From the NCBI GenBank assembly GCA_040768665.1, contig JAXGMN010000022.1, positions 169,075 through 233,074 on the forward strand: a stretch of 64,000 bases of DNA, written 5' to 3'. Position numbers and translations under genes: made by a program. The first letter of the stretch is position 1, and each line of letters opens with the position of its first letter. The notes under the pieces are model-generated. The model searched no databases and had not been told where the DNA came from. It saw nothing but the letters and a program-made list of their open reading frames with translations. Origin of the DNA: JABWBD01 sp040768665. GTDB lineage: Bacteria; Planctomycetota; Planctomycetia; Pirellulales; Thermoguttaceae. Shown in pieces: positions 1 through 8,775 of the stretch.

Positions 1-1
1 C

Positions 2-1774
2 CGGCATCTTGGTTATCCCGAGGTATTCGCCATTTACGACCGCGGCGACCAGGAAAGCGTCGCCCGTTCCGCGCTGCGGGAGATCCGTGTCGGCGAGGCG
101 GTGCTTCGGCCGGGTGACCTGCTCTATTTCATCGGCCGCTGGAAGACGGCCTCGCTGCGGCCCGAGCAGGCAATTCACGCGGCCGAAACCGACAAGGAAC
201 ACCTCGCCGCCACCGCCTACCGACGGTACCAGAAGACCCTCAAGGCCGCCGGCGCCGTCGACTTCGACGACCTTCTTCTCTTGACCGAGGAACTGTTCGA
301 ACGATTTCCCAAGATTCGCGCCGAGGAAGCCGGCCGCTTCGACCACCTGCTCATCGACGAGTATCAGGATACCAACGGCAGCCAGTATCGCATCGTGAAG
401 GCCCTGGCTGAAAGGCATCGGAACCTTTGCGTGGTAGGCGACGACGACCAGTCGATCTACGGCTGGCGGGGCGCCGAAGTGACCCACATCCTGCGATTCA
501 AGAACGATTGGCCCGAGGCCAAGATCGTCCGCCTGGAGACCAACTACCGTTCCACGCAGGAGATCCTCGACTGGGCCAACCGGCTGATCGCCTTCAATAA
601 GCTTCGCCACGGAAAGGTTCTCCGGGCGACCTGCAAGGGCGAGAAGCCCCGCATTCTGCAGTTGGACGACGGGGAGGCCGAGTCGAAGTTTGTGGTCGAA
701 GAGATCCGCTCCCGCATCGAGTCCGGCCAGCGCAATGCCCGCGACTTCGCCATCCTCTTCCGCACCAACGAGCAGCCGCGCGCGTTCGAGATGGAGCTGC
801 GCCGTGCGAAGGTCCCCTATGTGCTCGTCGGCGGCATGTCGTTCTACGACCGCAAAGAGATTCGCGACGTGCTGGCGTACCTCAAGCTGATGTTCAATCC
901 TCGCGACGAAGTCTCGCTGTTGCGGATCATCAATACCCCGCCGCGAGGAATCGGCCAGACCACGGTGACCCGGCTTATGGAACAGGCCGTCGAGCAGGGC
1001 AAGTCGATCTGGGACATGCTCGGCGAGTTGAAGACCTCCACGGCCATCACGCCGGCCGTTCTCCGCGCCGTAGGCGGCTTCCGCGAGCTGATCGGGAAGC
1101 ACCACGCGCGTGCGAAGCAGAATCGCCGTGTCGATGCCATGCTCCGCGATCTGTTGGGTGAGATCGACTACGAGGCCGAAATCGCCCGCCTCTATCCTGA
1201 AACCGAAGACCGGCAGGCTCGTTGGGCGGCCATTGAAGAGGTCGTCAATGCGGCGGCCGCCTACTGCCAGCGGAGCAAAGATGCGACGCTTGCCGGCTTC
1301 CTCCAGGAGATCGCGATTACCGGACACGATGACGACCGGGAGAAAGAGTCGCAGCTTGGCCGCGATGCCGTCGTCCTGATGACCCTGCACGCCGCCAAGG
1401 GGCTCGAGTTTCCCGAGGTCTACATGGTCGGCATGGAGGAAGGATTTCTTCCTCATCGCCGCTCGGTCGATTCCGATGCCTCGGCGATCGACGAGGAGCG
1501 GCGACTCTGCTATGTCGGCATCACCCGCGCCCAGCGCCGCCTGACGCTCAGCCTCGCACTGAATCGCCGCAAATGGGGCAAGCTCCGGCCGACCATTCCC
1601 AGCCGGTTTCTTTACGAGATCACCGGCCAGGCCGACAACCCGAACTACGTCGCCGCGATCCGCAACAAGCTGTTGCGCAACGATTCGCAGTCGAAGAAGG
1701 CCGCCGGAAGCCCTGCTTCGCCAAGCAAAGGGGCCAAGAAGCCGGCGCCGCGGAAGAGTCGACGCGGCGCGTGA
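2..1774 (+). CDS. uvrD: UvrD/PcrA/Rep superfamily 1 DNA helicase, 5' end cut by window
   Basis: ATP-dependent 3'-5' DNA helicase of the UvrD/PcrA/Rep type, used in excision repair and in removing proteins from DNA. The frame is open from base 2, so the gene starts outside the window and the Walker A motif and roughly the first 100 residues are missing. Visible helicase motifs, numbered from base 2: motif II LLIDEYQDTN near residue 116, motif III VVGDDDQSIYGWRG near 144, motif IV ETNYRSTQEI near 180, motif V LHAAKGLEF near 462 and motif VI YVGITRAQRR near 505. The C-terminus ends in a Lys/Ala/Pro-rich tail, as is common in PcrA-type proteins. It converges on the DUF4058 gene with about 20 bp between stop codons. 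UvrD and PcrA cannot be separated from this fragment. Confidence 0.95.
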   Translation, partial: RHLGYPEVFAIYDRGDQESVARSALREIRVGEAVLRPGDLLYFIGRWKTASLRPEQAIHAAETDKEHLAATAYRRYQKTLKAAGAVDFDDLLLLTEELFERFPKIRAEEAGRFDHLLIDEYQDTNGSQYRIVKALAERHRNLCVVGDDDQSIYGWRGAEVTHILRFKNDWPEAKIVRLETNYRSTQEILDWANRLIAFNKLRHGKVLRATCKGEKPRILQLDDGEAESKFVVEEIRSRIESGQRNARDFAILFRTNEQPRAFEMELRRAKVPYVLVGGMSFYDRKEIRDVLAYLKLMFNPRDEVSLLRIINTPPRGIGQTTVTRLMEQAVEQGKSIWDMLGELKTSTAITPAVLRAVGGFRELIGKHHARAKQNRRVDAMLRDLLGEIDYEAEIARLYPETEDRQARWAAIEEVVNAAAAYCQRSKDATLAGFLQEIAITGHDDDREKESQLGRDAVVLMTLHAAKGLEFPEVYMVGMEEGFLPHRRSVDSDASAIDEERRLCYVGITRAQRRLTLSLALNRRKWGKLRPTIPSRFLYEITGQADNPNYVAAIRNKLLRNDSQSKKAAGSPASPSKGAKKPAPRKSRRGA

Positions 1775-1796
1775 CGTGCAGGCGCCTCGGCGCGCT

Positions 1797-2534
1797 TCAG
1801 TTACCGGGGTCTTCGACAACCTCCTTGACCGCGTCCGGGCACTCGGCCCAGGTCGTCTGGTACGTTGTCTCCAACGGGGCCGGAACGTACGTGCCTGGAT
1901 CGAGAAAAATTGGCATAGCCGGCAGCGGGTCGCCGACCGCCACGGGCTCGACGTAGGCGGTCTGAGGCGGTCCGGCAGAATAGGCAGCGACGGTCAGCGG
2001 CTTACTGGCGGGAAGTTCGAAAGGCTCTTCGCGGATTTCGTCCCAGATCGCCTTGTGGATGCCCTGCGGATCACGCCGAGAAGGCGGAAACAGATCGACG
2101 ACCAGCAAATTGACCCCGCGACGGAGCAGTTCTTCCGTTTTCTGCACGAACGACCGGAGGGCGTGCTGGCTGCTCTTGTTGCCCGGCGAGACGATCTCGA
2201 TAACGGCGACGATCTGGCCGAGCCGGTGCTTGATCAAGAGTCGATTCGCTTTGTGCGCGTACAGATCGGGGTCCGCCGAGGTGACAAAGCGGGCTTGCGG
2301 CGGCGCGTCGGCGACCGCGATTGCGCCGGGGCCCGGACTCTGATCGGCCACAGTCGCCTGCCGCTTCAGTGTCACCACGTCCGGAATCGGACCGGCCAAG
2401 ATCTGCTCGGTCAGGGCGAAGAAGCCTCGCGGCAGCCCGCCGCCGTTCAGCGCGTTTCGGATCTCAATCGTCCATGCCTGGTGAAAGTCATGAAAGATCC
2501 CCGGCTCGACACGACTCCAATCGTGGATGGGCAT
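1797..2534 (-). CDS. DUF4058 family protein
   Basis: A 245-residue protein of the DUF4058 family, common in planctomycetes and cyanobacteria and of unknown function. It opens with MPIHDWSRVEPGIFHDFH, the usual planctomycete start of the family, and carries the family core around VEIVSPGNK (read here as VIEIVSPGNKSS) and a Pro-rich C-terminal half. The ATG at 2534 is preferred over a TTG 30 bases upstream, because a GGAG Shine-Dalgarno sequence sits about 9 bases before the ATG and the family normally begins at MPIHDW. It has no operon partner; the next gene upstream starts more than 1 kb away. A second, clearly different DUF4058 gene is at 22516-23310. Confidence 0.82.
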   Translation of the reverse strand: MPIHDWSRVEPGIFHDFHQAWTIEIRNALNGGGLPRGFFALTEQILAGPIPDVVTLKRQATVADQSPGPGAIAVADAPPQARFVTSADPDLYAHKANRLLIKHRLGQIVAVIEIVSPGNKSSQHALRSFVQKTEELLRRGVNLLVVDLFPPSRRDPQGIHKAIWDEIREEPFELPASKPLTVAAYSAGPPQTAYVEPVAVGDPLPAMPIFLDPGTYVPAPLETTYQTTWAECPDAVKEVVEDPGN

Positions 2535-2674
2535 AAGGGTCTTCTCCGCTGGGATGACTTGCAAGACGTCCTACCTTCATTATACCGCCCCGGCCGCGGC
2601 GGTTCGATACGGGGGGAAACACCTATTTGTGGCGAGATTCTCTCGCCAGTGAGACGGGCCGCGCGACCCGACGG

Positions 2675-3799
2675 TCAGCCGGGTGCAATCGCATTGGCAA
2701 CGACCTCGACAAGGTCGCGCACCTTCAGACTCCGGTGGCTCACCTTCTCGAGCGAGGTCAACGTCGCCGGACATGTCGTAACGAGCACGCTGGCCCCCGT
2801 CTTCGAAGCTTCCTCCAGAACCCTTTCGGCCATCCGCCGGCTCAGTTCCGGATAGAGCATGTGAAACACTCCGCCCGGCTCACCGCACGAATAGGCCAGT
2901 TCCTTTGACCAATCCATCTCGCGTACGCTCAGGCCCGGAAGCTTTCCAAGAATTCGGCGCGGTTCCTCGTAGACACCGTGCGTCCGTCCCAGGTAGGTGC
3001 CATCCAAGAACGTGGCGACCGTCGCGGTCTGCTTGCGCAGGGAGAGGGCTCCTTGTTCCATCAGGCGATCGATGTATTGGGCGGCGTGCAACACTTCGAC
3101 GTCGGATAAATCCACGCCCAGGTCGGGAAAGTCTGTCTTGAATGCATCAAAAGCACTGGGACAGGTCGTCACCAATGTTTTGGGACATGCAGCGCGAATT
3201 TCGGCAACCAGCGATTCGGCCATCACGCGAGCCTCCTCGCGATAGCCGAGCAACAGGAGGGGCTTGCCGGTCGAGTGTTCGCCGGAGAGGAGCGTGAAGT
3301 CGACCTGCGCTGCGTTGAGGACTTTGAAAAATGCGCGGGCGATCCCGGGCTGCCCGTACGCCGTGTCGCATCCCACGTAGTAGACGGTCTCGGCCTGAGG
3401 CTGAAACAGGTTCGGGGTATTCATCGCCTGGAAACGCTGCTCGGCCGGAAGTCCGAAAGGGTTGCCGGTTTGGAGAAGATGCTCCTTGATTTGCCGAACC
3501 GCGGCGGGCTCCTTGCCCTGGGCCACGATGTCCTCGCGCGCCGCCAAGACGGCGTCCGGGGGGTGACAGTCGGCCTTGCACCAGGTTTCGCAGAGCCCGC
3601 ACAGGCAGCAGCGGTAGACCGTGTCGACAAGTTCCGGGTCGTAATCGGCGTGACTCTTGAGGATCTTGTACAGAATCAGGCCCTTGCCGCGCGGTGTGTC
3701 CGACTCCTTGCCGCTGACCACACCGGCCGTACAGACGTGGCGGCACATGAAGCAGAAGCGGCAGGCCTCGATGGTTTCGCTATGTTCAGAGATCAGCAT
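2675..3799 (-). CDS. (Fe-S)-binding CCG-domain protein, GlcF/LutA/HdrD-like
   Basis: A 374-residue soluble electron-transfer subunit. The N-terminus has two cysteine clusters of 4Fe-4S type, CRFCFMCRHVC (about residues 13-23) and CCLCGLCETWCKADC (about 65-79). Two CCG-type repeats follow: one around TTCPSAFDAF, and one around YSCGEPGG with a closing TTCPATLTSL. In glycolate oxidase GlcF and lactate oxidase LutA/LldE the CCG cysteine motifs bind further clusters or contact the redox partner. The gene lies directly downstream of an FAD-linked oxidase, separated only by a pair of REP-like hairpins, so the two probably form a GlcD/GlcF-like 2-hydroxyacid dehydrogenase. The substrate is unknown. 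The second CCG repeat reads SCGEPGG rather than the usual CCG(x)GGG form. Confidence 0.85.
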   Translation of the reverse strand: MLISEHSETIEACRFCFMCRHVCTAGVVSGKESDTPRGKGLILYKILKSHADYDPELVDTVYRCCLCGLCETWCKADCHPPDAVLAAREDIVAQGKEPAAVRQIKEHLLQTGNPFGLPAEQRFQAMNTPNLFQPQAETVYYVGCDTAYGQPGIARAFFKVLNAAQVDFTLLSGEHSTGKPLLLLGYREEARVMAESLVAEIRAACPKTLVTTCPSAFDAFKTDFPDLGVDLSDVEVLHAAQYIDRLMEQGALSLRKQTATVATFLDGTYLGRTHGVYEEPRRILGKLPGLSVREMDWSKELAYSCGEPGGVFHMLYPELSRRMAERVLEEASKTGASVLVTTCPATLTSLEKVSHRSLKVRDLVEVVANAIAPG

Positions 3800-3827
3800 G
3801 GGTGAGTTCCGAGTGAGTTGTGGTTGG

Positions 3828-3915
3828 CAGGTCCCGCTTGCCGAGCGGGACCTGGCTGCAATTGGGGCGAGGATCGGTCGTGTCGCAAGGTTCCGCTCGG
3901 CAAGCGGGACCTACC
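3828..3915. repeat. Pair of REP-like hairpins (GGTCCCGC...GCGGGACC family)
   Basis: Two copies of a short palindrome lie in opposite orientation at 3828-3854 and 3887-3915. Each is built from AGGTCCCGCTTGCCGAGCGG and its complement. The second copy runs into the stop codon of the FAD oxidase gene (TAG at 3911-3913 on the minus strand), so the repeat supplies the stop. Further copies are at 17117, 44133, 53562 and 63653, with half copies near 35391, 43831, 45341, 52174 and 63581. Confidence 0.8.
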
Positions 3916-5353
3916 GGCGCGCGAAGCCCATCTTGCCGGGGTTCATGAGGTTGTTTGGATCGATTGCACTCTTGATGTTTTCCAGGATGCCGTAGGCGGG
4001 GCCGTAGAGTTCCCGCATCAGGCGACCGAGCTTCAGGCCGATGCCATGGTGCTCGTTCAAAAGGCCTCCTTCCCGCATGGCGGCGCGGAGGCAGGCGTCC
4101 CAGATGCGGTTGTAGAGCTGGGCCGCCTCGTGGGCGTCCGCGGGAGCCTCGTCGATGATGAACCGGGCGTAGAGCATGCAGCCCCATTCGTACCAATGGG
4201 AGAAGTGGCCGATGTAGCGGGCCATCGGAAACTGCTCTTCGATCACCCGCTTCATCGCCCGGTAGACGTTTTCGATATTGGCGAAAGTGGCCACCGTGTC
4301 GAGTGTGCCAAATGCCTGGGGCAAGTGGAACATGTGGTTGGGGAAGAAGAAATCGAAGCGGTGCTCCCACCAGTCCTCGCCCAGTTTCGAGCCGAGGTCT
4401 TCGTGGGGCATCGAGCGGCAGATGGCCAGCGCTTTGCCCATCTCCAGGTCGACCAGATCGCGGTCGCCGTCGAAACCAAAGACGAGGTAGGCGCCTTCTT
4501 TGTCGATGCCGAGCACGCGGCGGATCAATCGGCGGGTCTCGGCCTCGTCGTACAGGCGAATTACCGAGGGCCGCAACCGGCGGACCATGAGTTGCCGGCC
4601 GGCTTCCAGGCCCGTGTGCAGGTCGGGAAAGACGAAGGCGTGAAAGCGGCGAACCTCAGGCAGCGGGTGGATCTTGAGCGTTGCCTTGGTCATCACGCCA
4701 AACGTTCCCTCGGAGCCAAGGAACAACTGGCTCAGGTCGGGGCCGGAGGCGTGCCTGGGCACGGCCAGGGTATTGACGATCGTGCCGTCGGGAAGAACCG
4801 CCTCGAGCGACATGACCATGTCTTCGATCTTGCCGTACTTGGTCGAGAGCACGCCGGTTCCGCGGTGGGCCAGAAAACCGCCCAGCGTGGCGCAGCTAAT
4901 CGAGGCGGGCTCGTGCATCGTCGAGAAGCCTTCGCGCTGAAGGGCCCACTCCAGGTGTTGCATGATGATGCCGGTCTCGGCGGTGACCGTGAGCGAAGTC
5001 TCGTCGATCTCCAGGATACGGTTTAGCTTCTTCGTGTCGAGCACAATTCCACCGTCGATCGGCAGCGCGCCGCCCTGCGAGCCGGATCCACCGCCCCAGG
5101 TGGTCACCGGAACCCGGTGATTGCCCGCGATGCGGCAGACCCGCGAGACCTCTTCCGCCGAACGAGGATGGACCACGAAGTCGGGCTCCGGGCTGCGGCA
5201 GCCGCGATCGATCCAAAGTTCGGGGATCCAGTAGTAGTCGCACGAGTAGGCGATCTTATCCGACCGGCTAGTGGAGACGTTCTCCGGCCCGACGGCGTCG
5301 GCCAGTTCCGTCAGGAGCATCTCGTGAAGGTAGGTGTCGGAAGCGATGGACAT
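3911..5353 (-). CDS. FAD-binding (PCMH/VAO-type) oxidoreductase, GlcD-like
   Basis: A 480-residue flavoprotein of the vanillyl-alcohol oxidase/PCMH superfamily, resembling glycolate oxidase GlcD and alkyl-dihydroxyacetone-phosphate synthase. The FAD-binding half contains TTWGGGSGSQGGALPIDGG and the later pyrophosphate loop around CATLGGFLAHRGTGVLSTKYG. The C-terminal FAD-oxidase domain ends with NEHHGIGLKLGRLM and the family signature IDPNNLMNPGKMG. The ATG at 5353 has a GGAG Shine-Dalgarno 7 bases upstream; longer starts would run into a dispersed repeat (5438-5468) and are rejected. The Fe-S protein gene downstream is its likely electron acceptor. The substrate is probably a 2-hydroxy or aldonic acid made by the neighbouring amino-sugar genes; that is inference. 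Confidence 0.87.
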   Translation of the reverse strand: MSIASDTYLHEMLLTELADAVGPENVSTSRSDKIAYSCDYYWIPELWIDRGCRSPEPDFVVHPRSAEEVSRVCRIAGNHRVPVTTWGGGSGSQGGALPIDGGIVLDTKKLNRILEIDETSLTVTAETGIIMQHLEWALQREGFSTMHEPASISCATLGGFLAHRGTGVLSTKYGKIEDMVMSLEAVLPDGTIVNTLAVPRHASGPDLSQLFLGSEGTFGVMTKATLKIHPLPEVRRFHAFVFPDLHTGLEAGRQLMVRRLRPSVIRLYDEAETRRLIRRVLGIDKEGAYLVFGFDGDRDLVDLEMGKALAICRSMPHEDLGSKLGEDWWEHRFDFFFPNHMFHLPQAFGTLDTVATFANIENVYRAMKRVIEEQFPMARYIGHFSHWYEWGCMLYARFIIDEAPADAHEAAQLYNRIWDACLRAAMREGGLLNEHHGIGLKLGRLMRELYGPAYGILENIKSAIDPNNLMNPGKMGFARR

Positions 5354-5437
5354 GGATGGACTCCGCACGGGGTTGGTCGTTTGATCGCAGGGCGGGGCGC
5401 TGAGGGAGATCGGACGTTCCATCAACCATGGCGCGAC

Positions 5438-5468
5438 GCGCGGCCCGTTGGGCACTGCGGTTAAACGA
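5438..5468. repeat. Single arm of the GCGCGGCCCGTTGGGCACTG repeat
   Basis: A single copy of the sequence that forms both arms of the inverted repeat at 7443-7564 (core GGCCCGTTGGGCACTGCGG followed by TTAAACGA). Its end overlaps the last codons and the TAA stop of the deacetylase gene at 5461. Confidence 0.7.
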
Positions 5469-6321
5469 TGGTCGATTGTCGGGCTCTTGTGTAATAGTCG
5501 TAGTGGGTCATGATTTCCACGCGCCCGGCGGCGTATTCGAGAAACTTTCGCGTCCAGGCGAGGTGTTCATCGTCGAGGATACTCGTCCAATCGTGCTGGC
5601 AATGCGACGAGCAGAGTCCGTGGGCGGCCAATTCGTCGATCCGTGTGCACAGGTAGTCGTGATAGGCGGGCCAGTTCTCCCAGCCGTGCTCGCGCCGCCA
5701 TTGGGCGTCGATCCAGCCTTGCAGCGGGATCTCCAGGAGTTCCGGGAATCCTTGCCGCCGGTACCAGAAAGGTTGCACCTCCCAGCCCAGCGGGAAGTAG
5801 TCGTGGGCATTTCGGCCGTAGGAGCGAACGTACGACATGCCGTGCCGCGCGATCAGCTCGAGAATATCCGGCCGGTCGGCCAGGCCGCGATAGTAGGTGT
5901 ACGGCGCCGTCACGCCGCGGCAGCGAACACCGAGGTGTTTCTCGAGCAGTTCGACCGGCCGGGCCAATTGCTCTTCGACGCGGTCGAACGGCAGGCCCGC
6001 GAGATAGACGTTGTCGGGGCTCTCTTCGAGGACGGTCTTCAGGGGGTAATGTTCGTGGGTGTGCTGGGCGATCTCGAAATAGCCCGATTCCAGACAGGCG
6101 GCCAGGGCGGGCACGTGCTTCTCGATGTTGCACCCGACCATGAAGATCGTGGCCGGCACGCCCAATTCCCGGTGGATCCGGAGCGCTTCGCGAAGGAAGA
6201 TCTCCGTGGCATCGTCCCGCAACGGACGGCCCACCCACTTCTCGCCCGGGACGCGGCCTGGAATCCGCTCCACGTCGTACCCGATCAGCAGCGTGCCTCG
6301 CTTTGCCCGATGATCCTGCAT
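5461..6321 (-). CDS. NodB-type polysaccharide deacetylase family protein
   Basis: A 286-residue protein of carbohydrate esterase family 4 (NodB fold), which usually removes acetyl groups from N-acetyl sugars or deaminates related substrates. The start shows the metal-site region as GYDVE (near residue 14) and the metal-binding HxxxH-type motif as QHTHEH (near residue 86). APYTYYRG near 135 corresponds to motif 3. There is no signal peptide, so it should be cytoplasmic. That fits action on a small imported sugar rather than on cell wall. It lies between nagB and the FAD oxidase, separated from nagB by two hairpin repeats. The stop codon is inside a dispersed repeat arm. Deacetylase is the likely activity, but close relatives also include allantoinase-like PuuE enzymes. 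Confidence 0.82.
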   Translation of the reverse strand: MQDHRAKRGTLLIGYDVERIPGRVPGEKWVGRPLRDDATEIFLREALRIHRELGVPATIFMVGCNIEKHVPALAACLESGYFEIAQHTHEHYPLKTVLEESPDNVYLAGLPFDRVEEQLARPVELLEKHLGVRCRGVTAPYTYYRGLADRPDILELIARHGMSYVRSYGRNAHDYFPLGWEVQPFWYRRQGFPELLEIPLQGWIDAQWRREHGWENWPAYHDYLCTRIDELAAHGLCSSHCQHDWTSILDDEHLAWTRKFLEYAAGRVEIMTHYDYYTRARQSTIV

Positions 6322-6354
6322 GACTCTAACAACTCAGGTTACGGTGCGGTGTGT

Positions 6355-6600
6355 GCCACTGCTTGGAGTTGAATAGATTCGCCATTGCGAGCGATTTCGC
6401 CACAACTCCAAGCAGTCCGGGATGTCGCATGCGACGCAGAGTAGAACGAAAATGGAGATTCTGGGCAATCCGGAGCGATGTCTTGGGTCTATTTTCGGGG
6501 CAGTGCGCGGGTGGCAAACCTGATGGTGGCGCACACTGCTTGGGATGGTGGTACGTCGTCTCGCCAGGCGAACCGGTTCCATCCCAAGCAGTGGCACACA
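6355..6600. repeat. Two hairpins of the GCCACTGCTTG family
   Basis: Two long hairpins occupy the gap between the deacetylase gene and nagB. The first has arms 6355-6371 and 6403-6416 (ACTGCTTGGAGTTG and its complement). The second has arms 6535-6548 and 6579-6592 (ACTGCTTGGGATGG and its complement), flanked by CACA and GGCACACA. The outer stem is the same, but the inner stem differs in both arms together. Related copies are at 17214-17600. Confidence 0.8.
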
Positions 6601-6627
6601 ATTCGAAGTTTCCAAAAATGGGCCGGG

Positions 6628-7425
6628 TCATTGACAGCGTTCTTCCTCCAGGCCAATCGTGTCGGTGGTGTAAAAGATCGTGGCGCAGGGATGATCGAGA
6701 AGATAACTCGCCGGCAGCTCCGGCGTGGCTCGGCCGTTCCGGATCTGCCGAAGCGGCTCGCGCTGCTCGGGGAAGCACGCCAAGAGCAGGATCTCGCGGG
6801 CGGCGAGGATCGGCTTCATCCCCAGGGTCACCGCCTGGCGGGGAACCCGCGCGCGGTCGCCGCCGGCGGTCAGGCGGGCGTTGGTGTCGATCGTCAACTC
6901 CGTCAGGTCGATGATCCGGGTTGGCAAGGCAGCATACGCCTCGACGGAGATTTCGGTTTCGGAAATCGGCTCGTTGAAGGCGATGTGCCCGTTGAATCCG
7001 ATCCCCAGCAACTGCAGGTCGAGGCCGCCAAGCTGTTCGATCTCTGCGTCGACTGCCCCCGGGCATTCCGGGTCGGGAAAATGAACCTGGTCTCGCCGCA
7101 GACCCAGGCCGGGATCGAGACGGTCGAAGAAATTCTTGTCCATATAGGCATGATAGCTGAGCGAATGGTCGGCGGGCACCCATCGCCCGTCGGCCGCGAC
7201 GTACTCGTCGAGGTTGAATGTGTGGAGCCCGGCAAGATCCAGGCGGCGCTGGTTGAGCATGGCGGCCAGCCGCTCGTACAACTGCAACATGGTGTTGCCG
7301 GTGGCCAGCCCGAGGACCGCCGGCTGGTTGGCGCAGAGGCGAGCCTCGATCGCCGCAGCGATTCGGGCGGCGCCCGCAGCGCTCATCATTTCATAATCTC
7401 CCATGCGGACCCAATCAATCGGCAT
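6628..7425 (-). CDS. nagB: Glucosamine-6-phosphate deaminase (NagB family)
   Basis: A 265-residue cytoplasmic enzyme that converts glucosamine-6-phosphate to fructose-6-phosphate and ammonia, feeding amino sugars into glycolysis. Signatures are GLATGNTMLQLY (phosphate loop, near residue 39), FNLDEYV (catalytic Asp region, near 69) and GIGFNGHIAFNEP (near 142) with the His and Glu of the active site, then RQAVTLGM near 200. The usual loop Asp reads Asn here (FNGH), a form I recall from Gram-positive NagB proteins. Start at ATG 7425 has GAGG upstream; an ATG 21 bases further in is possible. The neighbours (deacetylase, MFS transporter, isomerase, dehydrogenase) suggest it ends an amino-sugar route. 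Confidence 0.9.
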   Translation of the reverse strand: MPIDWVRMGDYEMMSAAGAARIAAAIEARLCANQPAVLGLATGNTMLQLYERLAAMLNQRRLDLAGLHTFNLDEYVAADGRWVPADHSLSYHAYMDKNFFDRLDPGLGLRRDQVHFPDPECPGAVDAEIEQLGGLDLQLLGIGFNGHIAFNEPISETEISVEAYAALPTRIIDLTELTIDTNARLTAGGDRARVPRQAVTLGMKPILAAREILLLACFPEQREPLRQIRNGRATPELPASYLLDHPCATIFYTTDTIGLEEERCQ

Positions 7426-7442
7426 GCATTCGTTTCCTCAAA

Positions 7443-7564
7443 TCGTTTAACCGCAGTGCCCAGCGGGCCGCGCGGGCGCCACGTTCGGCTGGCAGCTATT
7501 CCAATTCATATCGAACAACCATTCCCGGCTCCCGCGCGGCCCGTTGGGCACTGCGGCTAAACGA
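7443..7564. repeat. Inverted repeat with 34-bp arms
   Basis: Arms at 7443-7476 and 7531-7564 are complementary over 34 bases with two mismatches (core CAGTGCCCAGCGGGCCGCGC and its complement). They enclose about 54 bp, between nagB and the MFS gene. A solitary arm is at 5438-5468. It looks like a small non-coding mobile or REP-type element; no coding capacity was seen. Confidence 0.8.
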
Positions 7565-7584
7565 CTGTGCATGGCTTCGGAACC

Positions 7585-8775
7585 TCATCCTTTGAAGAGC
7601 ACGGCGAAGCCCAAAACGCAGAGCGTCAGCAGCATGCAGGGGACGAGAAAGATGGGTGTCCAGCGGAACTTGCCGTCCCGGCGAAAACGGTCCATGACGA
7701 TGCCGGTGAACTGAGTGCCCACGAACAGGCCGATCCCCAGCGTCACTGTCGTGTAGAGCCCCTGGGCGGAGCCGCGAATATCCGTCGGGGCGATGCGGTT
7801 GACGTAGATGAAGGCGGCGTCGAAGAAGAATGCGTATGCCAGTCCGTGGAGCATCATCGAGGCGATGATCAACGATCGGGGCCGTCGCCGGGCATAGATC
7901 AGGAACATTATCAGCCAGAATCCCGTGCCCATCGCCAGGATCCACTGGTAGCCCAGCGGTTGGAAGATGTACGGCAGGATCGCCGCCATGGCCACCACCT
8001 GGGCGATCTGCGCGATGCTCATCGCCGCCGGGATGGCTGCGTGCGACGTGCCGATGTCCTCCAGAAAGCGGGCGGTGCCCAGAAAATAAAACTGGAGTTG
8101 CGTGGTAACGATGAACGAGATTACCAGGAAGATCAGGAAGCTGGGATCGCCCAGCAGCGAGACCGCCTTGATGAACGGCAAGGCGCCGGTCCCGGTATGA
8201 GCGGGCGGGGTGTGCGGGAGCGTGAAGCAGTAAAGCCCCATGACAAACGAGCAAATCGCCGCCAGGATCAGGCTGTCGGAGCTCTGCACTTGCAACTTCC
8301 CCGAGCGGCGCCACAGCGAGAGCACCAAGCCGATCAGCACCCAGGAAACCGCGCCCCAGACGCGGACCCGGAAGTAGTTGACCTCGGGGTTCGGCAGATG
8401 GGCGAACGTCAGCGAGTTGACCAAAGCCAGGGTGGGAGCAAAGCACAGGGCGTGGCAGGCCATCAGCAGCAGAAGCGGCACGAACCGCGTGGCACGGGCG
8501 GCTGCCAACAGGAACAGGCCGCCCACCAGGTGCGACACGGCCATGTACAGCTCCGTCGGGCACCAGCGGTCGACGACCTGGCCGGCCACCATCGGCGAGA
8601 GGATGCAGGCCAAGGGGAGCGTCCCGTAGATCCAGCCTAACTGCTTCCCCGACATCTTCAGCGGCCCCAGGAGCCGAGAGGCGAGTACGGGCGCCCACGC
8701 ACCCCAGATGGTGAACTCGAGGAACTTCATGCCGCTGAGGCTCAGGTACAGATCCCAGGTGACTTCGCTGCTCAT
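7585..8775 (-). CDS. MFS transporter, nucleoside:H+ symporter (NupG/XapB)-like
   Basis: A 396-residue inner-membrane protein with about 12 hydrophobic segments. The start MSSEVTWDLYLSLSGMKFLE and the phrase FTIWGAWAPVLASRLLG near residue 20 match the NupG/XapB family, in which the early FxxxGxW helix is conserved. Planctomycete members of this family often sit in sugar catabolic clusters, so the cargo may be a sugar or amino sugar rather than a nucleoside. The start codon overlaps the stop of the upstream TIM-barrel gene by four bases (ATGA), with GGGAGA as ribosome-binding site, so the two are translationally coupled. Confidence 0.85.
   Translation of the reverse strand: MSSEVTWDLYLSLSGMKFLEFTIWGAWAPVLASRLLGPLKMSGKQLGWIYGTLPLACILSPMVAGQVVDRWCPTELYMAVSHLVGGLFLLAAARATRFVPLLLLMACHALCFAPTLALVNSLTFAHLPNPEVNYFRVRVWGAVSWVLIGLVLSLWRRSGKLQVQSSDSLILAAICSFVMGLYCFTLPHTPPAHTGTGALPFIKAVSLLGDPSFLIFLVISFIVTTQLQFYFLGTARFLEDIGTSHAAIPAAMSIAQIAQVVAMAAILPYIFQPLGYQWILAMGTGFWLIMFLIYARRRPRSLIIASMMLHGLAYAFFFDAAFIYVNRIAPTDIRGSAQGLYTTVTLGIGLFVGTQFTGIVMDRFRRDGKFRWTPIFLVPCMLLTLCVLGFAVLFKG

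Noticed and set aside
7037..7075. NagB inactive because the loop Asp is replaced by Asn (FNGH)
   Set aside because: I recall the Asn form in functional Gram-positive NagB enzymes, and the other active-site residues are present.
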